A DNA stretch of 64,000 nucleotides from Podaxis mareebaensis (Eukaryota > Basidiomycota > Agaricomycetes > Agaricales > Agaricaceae), in assembly GCA_018524725.1 (NCBI GenBank), contig JAEUWP010000174.1:1-64000 (forward strand). Reading direction: 5' to 3'. The position numbers were made by a program, and so were the translations under genes. The notes below the pieces were generated by a model. The model had not been told where the DNA came from, made no database searches, and saw nothing but the letters and a program-made list of their open reading frames with translations. Of the stretch, positions 25,545-36,613 are shown piece by piece. Every line of letters starts with the position of its first letter. Positions within the stretch are counted from its first letter, which is position 1.

Positions 25545-26502
25545 TTCAGCGTCGACGGTTATTCAGAGGAAGAGAGGAAACCTCAATACAGAGCTCCGAA
25601 GGACCAGAGAAAGGTTGGAACGGAGGGCGGTAGAGAAACAAATTGGGCATTTCGGTGGATGTTAAAATACCCAAAGGCGAGTCAGCCACAAACAGCATTG
25701 CGCTATAGCGTGAAATGCTAACCGGAGGCAGACGTGGCTAATACACGTACGTCACGGAACCTTCGCGAAGCACCCACCTCCTTCCTTATCCATCCTGTAC
25801 CTTCCAATTGTTTCCTTTTCAGGGTCTTCCGTCGGATTCGCTATTCTCCCAAGCGCCCTCCGCAGCCACCGACATTGGTCAGCCAGTCACATGCTGTGTC
25901 CACTACATTAGCTACACCAGTTCACTACGAGAATCATGTTCTAGTGTCGCTGCCGTGTATTCCGCAGTGCGCAGTGCGTGTGGGTCTCCATACTTCTGAG
26001 CCTTGGAACTCAGTAATCCACAGCGACTCAGATAGCTCGCATTACTCCTGCTCCTCCGAGTCTGGACTGCGGAGTCTGGAGTTAGATGCTGTTCACTGAC
26101 AGCCAATTACATATCACAGCTTCGAAGCACCTCATTGCCCATATTTCATTACACCTTTCTAGGTCATCGCGATCGCGCTTCTGGCACACAGGTATCCTGG
26201 TCATTCATTGTCAATGCTCATTACTCATGTTCATGGCTGTCAAGTCGGCCGTAATCAATGCACATGACATAGCATCACCCATTAACAATCATCAATCGTT
26301 TCTAATTGCAGGAAGACTAATACGATTCGTAAGGGCATGTATAAGTATATGACGAGTACAAGCGTGAGTGGTGGTGGGGACCTGGACGTATGTGAAGTTG
26401 GTAATTATAGTAAAGTCTAGAACAGCAAGTCGACAATGACGCCGGAATTATAGCATAGACGGTTAAGGCACCGTTTTTCATATGGACAGTCAGACAATCC
26501 GT
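25545..26502. other. Intergenic, no gene seen
   Basis: Upstream region of the 24866-25544 gene and 3' flank of MAM33. Short frames at 25734-26352 lack any domain or shared exon structure. Confidence 0.5.
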
Positions 26503-27811
26503 CTAAAGATCGACGAACGACTTAACCCGCTGCAACCACTTGACATATTCCTGTGTACAAACTATCAATACACGCCTGAATCGCTGGCGAGGAAGTATCA
26601 CCCACCTTCTGCTCCTTGAATTCAGCAAACTGGGGGATAAACTGGGCAACAGCTTCATTGACGCCCCTCTCCCGCAGGAAGTTCTCGAACTCATCCTGCA
26701 CAGCGACGTCCAGAGTATCAAATTGAGGGCCGATGTAAAGGCCTCGCCGCTTCCAGTCCGCCTCAGCAGTCAGCTCCGTTCCAATCTTAGCATCCTCATA
26801 AAAGGAAATATTATCCACAATGAATTGGCCGTCTTGAACGATCATGTCGACATTAAGGGCACCAGGTCCGTTGGACTGCGGGAGCGCATATCAGTGCTGT
26901 TAAGCGAAGCGTTTATTTTTATAGCAGCAGCTTACCTTAGTGATGCTCAACGAAGCGCGGACGGGGTAAACGACGCCTTCGCCTTCGCCCTCCTCACCCT
27001 CTTCAGCGGCATAATCCTCCTCCATAGGTTGAATGTCAGCGATAGAGAAAATCAAACGAAGACTAAAATAGAACAAGTAACACGGTCAGTGACAGAAATA
27101 AGGAGGCGCTTAGGGACCCATCTCGGAAACTCGGAAGTGGAGAGGGTATAACGACCAAGTCCGAGAGTCCGAGAACCCGAGCAGAGGGCAACGGAATGGA
27201 AGAAAGCAGGCACGCACTTTTCATTGCCGAACTTCCTCGAGAGTGTGATTTCATCATGCCCTGGAACATCTTCGATCTAGGTGGTGGGGAGCATAACGTT
27301 AGTAACATAGTTGCAATCCTGAGATGTTGAGGAGCAGGACGCAGGAATAGAAATAGAAACGCAACACGAATATGCATAGCCTGGCTAGACGCCGAAGTGG
27401 GCGAGCAGTATAAATGGGAGAGGGAAGAATGTTCAAACAAAGAGCTACTCACGGTCCAGATGCCTTGTTTCTGGAAGTCGCTCACGAATTGAGGGACCTC
27501 ATTCGAGGCACCGCCGGTCTCCTTCTCATAGTTCAACTCTTCCTGCAATTTCTGCGAGAGCACAACATCGGCTAAGCGACACCGTCAATATACATGTGCA
27601 CAAATGGGTGAGGAGTTTACTCACAAGAGCCTTCACCAAACCTCCTAGCAGAGCTTGCGAAACCTCTCGCAGCGACATTTCTAGACATCTGCGATGAAGC
27701 AAGTGACGCAACGCGCATGCCCGCGACGCGAGGAACGGCGGTCGCGTTGATGAGGGTGCGGCGCGCGACGAGGGGTGCAGCGACTTGACGAAGAGCACGA
27801 ATAGCGGACAT
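26503..27811 (-). CDS. Mitochondrial acidic matrix protein, MAM33/p32 (gC1qR) family, 269 aa
   Basis: Trimeric acidic protein of the mitochondrial matrix, linked to mitochondrial ribosome and OXPHOS assembly. Six exons (27811-27625, 27571-27453, 27276-27218, 27062-26936, 26875-26606, 26550-26503) total 810 nt. The N-terminal about 60 residues are rich in R, A and S (an import presequence with FASSARR near the expected cleavage site). The core shows LSQKLQEELNYEKE, DEITLSRKFGNE, an acidic loop EEDYAAEEGEEGEG, then ISFYEDA, GPQFDTLDVAVQDEFENFLRERG and the closing KWLQRVKSFV helix, all in family order. Two introns are long (about 155 and 176 nt). Confidence 0.92.
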
Positions 27812-28533
27812 TATGATTAGTTTGGGAGAGAAAGGGAGTCCTAAAGATAGAGAGGAAAGGTGGTCAATTCATGTTCAAGTGCTTCTAACAGAGCTCGTCG
27901 TCATTGGCATAAGTGCAGAGGTGTACGTTAACGACAGTACGCGTGTTGAATACCCCAAATGCTTGAAAATGACGACGGCAAAAGCGGATACGCACCGTTG
28001 ACAGGATGTGAGGGAGAGAATTGAAGTCACCTGGTTGCGTGTGTGTGGAGCATTTCAGAAACATTCGCCGCAAATTTCAAGCGCAGAGTCACGTGAGCCT
28101 TTCAGGGTAAAAATAGGTCACAGTTTATTGAACTGATTGAAGCGAGGTTGACATTACCATTGATAGACACGGATCTTCAACTTGAGAGGTCGCACTGCCC
28201 CGGATACACTTTCGAAAGAGGCCTTAATGACACGAGGACATAAAGGGGTAATCGGCAGACGTCCCTCCCCAAAAACCGGACTATTACCACAGGAAAATGC
28301 TTGGGTTGTATCGTCATCGTCACGGAAAAGGCCATGTGGAAGCGCAATAGCATCGCCCTTGGATCGCCCCCGCCAGGGGTCGGCCAACGCCACCAGGAGC
28401 TAGTGCGCGAACGGCTGTGCATTCGATCTAATAAACGCTGGTGGATGACAGGAGGTATGATACGCCTTATATATCATCTGGGTTCGTTCGTTGACATCTC
28501 AACCCCCAACATCTTATCTTGCCCTCGCAAAGG
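27812..28533. other. Shared promoter region between MAM33 and the NACHT-kinase gene
   Basis: The two genes are divergent. Small overlapping frames at 28154-28537 on both strands look spurious. TATATAT near 28468 is about 65 nt before the NACHT-kinase ATG and may be its TATA box. Confidence 0.4.
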
Positions 28534-31500
28534 ATGAAGACATTCAAGTCGCTTTTGAATAGAAAAAATGGTGAGCGACGGCCTGATTACTTATTTGAGA
28601 TTGAACTAACAATGACAATGCAGGTTGGTGATCAGCAGCTTTAGAACCAGAATCCATTGGATAACGGTCCTTTTTAATTCAGAAAAGGTCAAAGTAGATG
28701 CACAAGCCCCCGTCAGATACGCAATCCAAAGGTCGGACCAGGCCAGGTTGGATGATCGAGACCTACGGTCCATGATTTCAAGTATGTCGAATTGTTCTGT
28801 ACTCTTTTCTTTATCGTTACATATTTTGACATCCGCTGCAGTGTTCAAGGAGCTGAGCTCGGAAAACTGCTTGAAATCAACACAAGTAGTATCGACTCCT
28901 CCCTCCCCCTGTCACCCAAATACCCGACAGGCCCTACGCGACAGAATCGCAACTTGGCTTGCTGACGCACAGCGTGAGGAACACGTCCTCTGGGCCACTG
29001 GCCCAGTCGGGTCAGGCAAGTCTGCGGTTGCTCAGACTATCATGGATTACTGCTTCCACATCGGTCGAGCAGCAGTCCCAATCTTCCTTTCCAAGCGCAC
29101 AGAACGACCTGAGCGTTCCTCTAAATGGAAAATCGCCTTTACCCTTGCCCGCAAGCTCGCCGTCCACGACCCCGAATACAAAAAGTTTCTCCTCAACTTG
29201 TACAGGAGCAGTCAGCACATCCTCGCTCGGTTGAGCTCGCGCTCATTGTTTCAGAGGCTCATTGTAGAGCCACTTGAGACCTGTGCTGGCCTGGATTACA
29301 AAAAACCGCTTGTCATCATACTGGACGGGTTGGAGGAGTACGTGGAGAAGGACACTGACCACGGGATCATCGATTTGATTATCGACCACGTTCATAACGC
29401 GGCCCCCATCCTTTGGGTGATTACTAGTCGGTCCGCTCGGCTTCCGAACCGCCTAGCTACGAGAATCCCTGTTAGACGTGAAGAGCTGTTACCGACTGAC
29501 GCCGAGGCTGTGCAAGACGTCTCTACCGTCCTTCGCGACGGTTTCCGCCGCATCTATGAACGCTACTCCTATTCACCTCACGATGAGGACTGGCCAACGG
29601 AGGCGCAGCTACAACAACTATCTCAATCGGCATCCGGGCTTTTTATATGCGTTTCTTGCATTGTCCGGTTCGTCAGGAACAGCGATAGCGATCCAAAAAC
29701 TGGGCTGGAGACGTGCTTGGTCCGCATCAACGACGTCTCATATCGTCCACGACAAGTACACCCATTTTCCCCACTGGACGTGATTTACCAAAAAATCCTC
29801 ATCGACATCAACTTCAACACTCTTCCGCTCGCAATGCGCATTTTGGAGCTTTTGTGCTCTGATAGGGAGCTCAGCATTGTGGATCTTATGGGGTCGCTCC
29901 GCCTCGATGCTGATGCGTTATACAATGTCCTTTACCAACTTGACTCTGTGCTTTACATTCCATCCTCTCAATCAGCAACAATCGGCATCCATCCCTCGTT
30001 CGTCGATTTCATTAGATATCGTATCAACCCCCTGCGGAGAGGTTTGTCTCTGCTTGAGATAAAGCGTACTCCTCTTCGGATAGAGGAAGTGCCCTCCAAC
30101 TTGTGTATGTGTATCTATTTCTGGCTGTCTTCTCAACGACCTCAACCCTTTCCAATAGCTCTGGCGATCCTGGCGCCGATAGTGATGTCTGGAGCAGAGT
30201 TAGACTCACCCATTCGACATCCGCTACCACGATGCCCTCCCAAGGCTTGTAAAGTCCTCAAGGAGGCGGTCCTGACATGGCTCAATGACTCGAGGGGAAG
30301 GCAACCGATATTCTGGATTACAGGTCTTGCTGGCGTTGGCAAGTCGGCTTTTGCTCAGACCATGGCAGAGCATTGTCACCATACTGGCCAACTCGGAACT
30401 GCATTGTTCTTTTCTCGGGACATTCCAGGTTGCGACGACCCCCGGCGCATCATTCCCACTCTTGCCTACCACCTTGCTGTTCAGAATCGAAGTTACAAGT
30501 CCCTCATCGCCTCATCGCTGATGGCACACCCACGCGTTCTCGAGAAGGACCTCTATACCCAGTTCCACATGCTCATCAAGAACCCGTTTATGAATATGCA
30601 GAGGGGAGAGCTTTGTGATGAAGAAAATCCGTTGGTCATCATTCTAGATGGACTGGACGCATGCGGGGACGGAGACATTCAACGCAAACTCGCCGAGCTC
30701 TTCTCTGATCGTGATTTGAAAGGTCTCTTATGCATTTTCTGCAGTCGTGCAGAGGAGAGCGAGGGGCAGACTACGGAGTCTGCGTGCTCTAGCGGGTCCT
30801 CCAGATCTCTGGCGTCTACCAGAACGAGATATTCCAGATCCCCCTCGCCCATCACATCCTTTGAACAATCTGTTATATACCATGAATTAACTGCTGATGA
30901 CGCCTACACCATGGATTGTCTTCGCGACAGCTTCTGCGACATCCGTAGGCGCTTCTCACGTCTTTTTGGTAGCGACGAGGAGTGGCCAACGAGAGTGGAG
31001 TTGGAAGGAATAGCACGTGGGGTATCGGGATACCTCCTGTTGGCTTCGTATATGCTTCGTTTCATCACAGATGAGGCTTTCCGAGATCCCAAGGGCAGAT
31101 TGAAAACCTGTCTGAAATTCGTCAACGACCTATCTACGGCAGGTGTGGATGATCCACTTCGCAAGATCGATCTTTTCTATCAGTACATCCTTCTGAATAT
31201 CCAACCACATCCGATCGCGATGCGTATCTTGGAATTGTGCGCCTTCAACTCCGGTCGTCCACTCGCTGCTCAGGACATCATGGAAGCTCTCCGCATTGAC
31301 CGCGGCACACTTGATAGTGCCCTCCACGGCATCCAGTCTTTGCTTTATGTTCCTCCTCCGGAGGGAGCCGACATCGAGGGCTTGAGGTTTTACCACCACT
31401 CGTTTGTGGAGTTTCTCAAGGATACACGGCATGTTGGAGGATTCATCTTTCAAAACGAACGTCTGCGCCAACAGATGAAGCCATTGCCACCCATTGCTGT

Positions 31501-33529
31501 CATGGATGCGGCCGAAGTGGAGGTTGCCCAGCCAGATGATGCCACTACCATTCCTAAGACTCCTGACTCAGCCCACCATGAACGGGAGCTGCCGCCAGGA
31601 AATGTGGAACCGACAGCCGTTCCTTTACCGCCCACACCCTCCCCACCACTTATCTTCGTCGATGATGCAGAAGCTAAAGCAGAGAGTGCTCAAACTCCTG
31701 AACCCACTATTATCGCACAGAATCCTGATCAAACCCAGCATGGAGAAGGTCTACTGCCACGCAGTGTAGGACAGGTGGACGTATTACTGCAACCTGTAAC
31801 TCCAACATCATCGCACTCTTCAATCCATACTGCAAATTCTCTGACAGTTCCCACACTATCGGGCTCTGATACTGTCACCAGGGCACCGAATCAACTTACG
31901 AGTTCTCATTTTCCGAACAAAAATCTGGAGGTGAGGTCAGAACCCTGTTGCCCAGAATGCGATTGACTCACCGTTGACCTCCAGACCCCTAGGAAAGATC
32001 CTCTCCTACGGACACTCTCGTACGTGCTGAGATCCCCAGAGAAACGGAGGGCCTTGCGGGGATTGAAAGGCAATGATGCGCAGCTAGTAATTGATTATTT
32101 CCATTCAGTGAGTGGCTGATCCTGATTTATTGCCTGAGCCAATTCTTGCTTACTTCGTCACAGATACTTTTACAACCAGGTCCAAACATACCCTGGCTCA
32201 GAAAGTACAGCCTCATTGAACTTTACCGGCTTTGTGCGGGTTCAATGTTGCACCCTCAGTGCTACGTCTTGAAAGATATTGTCTTTGACTCACGCGAAGA
32301 TAGTGGAGGGTTCTGCGATATCTACAGAGGACATCGTGGTGGGCGCAGCTTATGCTTAAAGGTTGTTCGCATCCACCAAAAATCGGATACGGATGCTGTG
32401 CTGCGGGTATGTTTCCATTATCATGCCATCTAGTATTTTCCTAGGGCTAACCCAGAGTAATACTAGATATATTCAAAGGAAGCAATCCTATGGGGACAAC
32501 TGCATCATCCAAACATAGTGCCTTTCTACGGGGTTTATTACCGAGATGAAGAGTGCAAACAAGTCTGCCTGGTGTCGCCTTGGATGAACAATGGCAACCT
32601 TGTTACTTACTTGAGGAATAACCCTTCCATGCCTCGTGGACACTTTGTTGCTATTCTTTCTTCTACCGCAAAGTATATCCTTTAACTTCATTTTCCTTTA
32701 TCTAGATTTACGACATCGCCGTCGGCCTTGAGTATCTGCACGACCAAAATTTCATCCACAGTGACATCAAAGGGGTACTATCATTTTCCTCCATTGCCAT
32801 ACCCTTGCTGAAGTCAGGAAACATAGATGAATATCCTCGTAAACGATTCTGGGAGAGCTTGCATTACCGATTTCGGGCTATCCCTTATACGAGCCGACAA
32901 AACCCTAGCATACACACTTGCAGCGAACACTGTCCTTGGCTGTTCATATCGCTGGGCTGCCCCCGAATTGCTGAATGAAAACTTCCGTCCAACCCGTGCC
33001 AGTGATATTTGGGCTTTCGGATGTGTCTGTTACGAGGTAAGTGTACATCTTTTCACTGGCGACTACAACTACAGTAGCTCAACGAGGACAGATCCTTACC
33101 GGAATGGTGCCATTCCACGAATGCTCTAGTGATGCCCAAATCATTCGCAAGCTTATCAAGGGCATTCTGCCCACAAGACCTGATTCTGGGGCTGATTCAC
33201 GCCAGATAGATGACAATATGTGGGAGCTGATGAAGCGTTGCTGGACGCACGAGCCCGAAAATCGCCCGAAGTGTAAGGAAATATTGCAAAAATTAGAGCT
33301 GTGCGGACTGTCAAGACAGGAGACAAGCGAGGTTCCCGATCAAACTTTATATGACAGCCTGGACTTTCAGAAGGAGATGAGGGGGAATGAAGACATCGCA
33401 ATCGATTTGGTTAAGGTTGAACAAATTCTGAATGAGGTAAGTAGTTGTCGAAGTCTGATGTCGATAACCAGCTTGTCGACCGATCACCCTAGCTCTAAGG
33501 CTGGAGGTCCATACACAAGTCCTCATTGA
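28534..33529 (+). CDS. Tandem NACHT-NACHT-protein kinase fusion, about 1,477 aa
   Basis: STAND-type sensor with a kinase. Ten exons (28534-28570, 28683-28781, 28842-30104, 30159-31930, 31985-32107, 32164-32406, 32467-32646, 32706-32774, 32827-33036, 33092-33529) total 4,434 nt. NACHT 1: Walker A GPVGSGKS (residue about 99), Walker B LVIILDGLEEY (about 201), then a winged-helix-like region. NACHT 2: GLAGVGKS (about 521) and LVIILDGLDAC (about 625). A Pro/Thr-rich linker (about 910-1057) precedes a kinase with LCLKVVR (Lys about 1160), HSDIKGMN (about 1256), DFG (about 1276) and AAPELL (about 1306). Two introns (28782-28841, 30105-30158) are multiples of three, so the genomic frame stays open through them. 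Weak points: the 112-nt first intron, a GTTGCT donor at 32647, and a possible alternative end at 33493. Confidence 0.75.
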
Positions 33530-34796
33530 CTGATACGTGGTGGTGTCCAGATTGATTAGGAGCTATCTTCTTTGTTGCACTAGTATATCATGCTCGTAGA
33601 ATTGTCCATTGCTGATGTATATTACGTCGTGTCCGGGGTTGACGACTTCACGAAGGATGAAGCTTTGGAGCTTTGGAGCTCCTTTGTTGACTGAAGGGCC
33701 ATGCAACGAGATTTCTTTTGGTCATTGTATTGTCCCGGTAGTTGGGATTACAATTTCCACCGTGCGGGTTGTGCGCTTGCCAGCTATCTTTGTGTCTATT
33801 AAATATTAGCTTTTGAATGCCCTGTCACGCAAGGTCACGCATCGTTCGTTGTTCGGGTTTTGTGCGTCGTCTACCTTACGATTATTCGAGGGCGAGCGTT
33901 AGACTTAGCGCCAAATGCCACAGGACACATGCTTCTGACAGACTTCATGGAATGTGACACTGCCTTGGTTTCCCATGCTTCTGACAGGCTTCATAGTGCA
34001 CGGTACGGGCTTGCCCTACACCACTTCTCTTGCGCTTTCGACGTTCATCCCCTACCCCATTGCCCGTCGTACGCCGTCGACCATTGCTTCCTATTTATAT
34101 GCCCTCTCTCATGCCGCTCTTGAACTACTGGAAGAAACTGGCGGAGCCTAAGGGCGATCCTTCTGCCGCAAAACCTGGTGCACACCACGGCATCTTCGGG
34201 AGAGTTCAGACCGCTAACAAGATCTCTTCTCCATCATACGCTTTTGGCCACACACTATAGAGTACCCTGGGGAAGAGGGATCCAAGGATGGACAGTCTGC
34301 CAGTGCAAATTCGGGGTCTTCCCAGAAAAAGGAAGCAAGGTTGAAGGGCAGACATTCTGCACCAGAATCCGGTGCGAATTCCCGCCATACTCTGGAGAGT
34401 CCACATTTTACTCACCGAGAGTCTGGCAGAATCTGGCAGTGGTTCCAGTCTCAAACCTGTCATTGATCCACCTGCTGCTGCCAACGGGGCTTGCCCGAAA
34501 ATAAAACTCGAGGGCAAGACTTTTGCCACGGAAGCTGGTGTGGCCATCACAGCAATCTCCGAAGAGATTATTCCATTCACCGAGTACTCTGACAGACTCT
34601 GATAGTGGTATTGGCTTCTTCCAGAATGCTAGGAATATCGTGGTCATAGAAGGTACTATGATCGACAGAAGTCAAACTATACACAACGTGATGCAAGGGA
34701 ACACTGGCATGAGCCTTGTCCAGTGAACTCGCTCTTGGTCTGATTCATTTGATCGCCTGTTTAGCTCTCGAAGTCCTTTCTCGAGAAATGACACAG
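33530..34796. other. Intergenic or decayed gene, with imperfect repeats
   Basis: No intact gene. Roughly 34350-34470 and 34515-34615 form an imperfect repeat (shared GGCA-GAC-TTTGCC and TCACCGAG-CTCTG-CAGACTCTG-AGTGG patterns). A similar unit may start near 34140. These may be remains of a linker or upstream part of the NACHT-kinase copy that follows. A hydrophobic frame at 33954-34151 is unrecognised. Confidence 0.4.
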
Positions 34797-36613
34797 GGTG
34801 CTGACCTTGACTCCTCCGCTCGATGGCCTCCTCTGTCCTGTTACCCTGGCACTCGTCTCACTCACCACCAAAATCCAAACCTGGCTCTTCAATGACAATC
34901 GTTTGTGGGATATTCTCTGGTTGTATGGACCTGCTGGTGTTGGCAAGTCGGCAGTTGTGCAGACAATCGCTGAGTTTGCCATCGAGAAGGGTGTGCTAGG
35001 AGCAACGTACTTCTCGTGGTCCAACGAACGTCACAACTACCTCGAAGTTTTCATCACTCTCGCATTCCAGCTCGCTGTCCGCTTCCCCGGCTACCAGGCA
35101 CTTGTAACCAGGGCATTGGCTGCCGATCCAGACCTGCTGAAGAAGGCACTGAATGTTCAGTTCAAGAGGTTGATTGTCGAGCCACTCTCGACATTGTCCA
35201 ACATGCAGAAACACCTCATAATTTTGGACGGGTTGAATGAATGCAGAGGAGAACAAGCTCAATTGGAGATCATTGAACTAATCAACCTCGCCATCACCAA
35301 CACCTCTCTCCCGATCATTTGGATGATATGCAGCACACCAGATTTGCATCTCAAGCGAGCCTTCTCTCGAGCCGATTATGTCGTGCAACACTGGCAGGAG
35401 AACCTCCAGATTGACATGAAAGGGGCCAGAAATGATATGGAGATCTTTATTCGTGCGCGATTCAAGGAGATACACAACTGATACAGAGACATTGTAGAAG
35501 ATATCAATGGTTCCTGGCCATCAGAAGAAGCCATCATGCAGATCATCGACAAGACTTCTGGGTTTTTTGCACTCACCAACTCTGCCCTCATGTACATCGA
35601 GAATCCTGAATCCTCCGATCCCGACGGGCGTCTCAGCGAGGTTCTCGCAGCTCTTGGCAAGCACTCGCACATGACTGTATTGCAAAACCCAATGCATGAT
35701 CTTGATCTGCTGTACACTCAAATTCTCCATAATGTCCCCAATAACCTGTGGCCCATCACACACCGAATCCTTGCAGCCTCTATTTATCTCTTCATGACCC
35801 CAAGTTGCTCAATTTTATCTCCAAGATCTACGACATTGCCCTTGGTCTCGAATATCTCCACTCAGAGGATCTGGTCCATAGTGACCTTAAAGGGGTATTG
35901 TCCACCCTTAATCGCTCGCTTGAAGACCTTCTGATTTCATGCACATAGCTGAATGTTCTTGTCAATGACCTTGGAAGGGCCTGTATCATGGACTTCGGGT
36001 TGTCCTTCCTCCGTACGGACAGGACGTTAGCATACACAATTGGCGCTACTACTGTTCAGGGGTGTTCGTATCACTGGGCTGCTCCCGAGCTACTTAAGGA
36101 TGACTGTGTCCACCCGACTCTTGAGAGCGACATGTGGGCTTTTGGGTGTGTCTGTTTTGAGGTGTGTACAGGTTTACTGTTCTGCTCGCACACTGGTGGA
36201 ACTCCGTATGGTGGATAATGACTGGGTTACTCCCATTCCATGAATGCCGCTCAGACCCACTGATCTTTCGGAGGTTATCCAAAGGCCAGTCACCAAGTGG
36301 ATCAGAACCAGCAAAAGCCCTAGCAGGAGTAGATGAGTACATGTGCGAGCTGATGAATTGATGTTGGGGAGCAGAGCCTGAGGATTGCCCATCCTGCAGG
36401 GAAATTGTAGAAGAACTAGAATTGAAAGGAATAACATGGGAAGCCATTGACGAAGCTCAAGATAACATGGTATATCTCAGGCAGTGCTTCCAGGCAGCTA
36501 TGGGGAAGAACATGAACATGTTGGTTGATCTGACCACAGTTAAAGGAATTTTCGATGAAGTACATTGTTCTCCCAGCTCACTCCACTCTTCAGAGTTAAC
36601 CAAATTTTGGTAG
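34797..36613 (+). pseudogene. Deleted NACHT-kinase pseudogene, block C
   Basis: Begins right after an acceptor-like CAG with the module signature GADLDSSARWPP, then a frameshift near 34860. The NACHT core follows: LYGPAGVGKS (near 34930), LIILDGLNECRGEQ (near 35220). A TGA at 35479-35481 interrupts at IHN, after which the frame continues for about 110 codons (SWPSEE, TSGFFALTNS). Kinase homology resumes near 35800 at IYDIALGLEYLHSEDLVHSDLKG, with LNVLVN, IMDFGLS and AAPELL. NACHT 2, the linker and the kinase N-lobe with its ATP-binding Lys are missing. Another in-frame stop lies near 36358. It cannot encode an active kinase. Confidence 0.85.

Noticed and set aside
28154..28537. Overlapping 70-80 codon frames on both strands upstream of the NACHT-kinase gene
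   Set aside because: Mutually overlapping, low in complexity and in a divergent promoter region; no protein features.
32673..32705. U12-type intron donor (ATATCCTTT) inside the kinase gene
   Set aside because: The string matches the minor-spliceosome donor, but an intron from there to the acceptor at 32705 would be about 32 nt and breaks the frame. A 59-nt intron from 32647 keeps it.
33954..34151. 65-codon hydrophobic frame
   Set aside because: Looks protein-like but has no family I recognise and sits among decayed sequence; kept only as a note.
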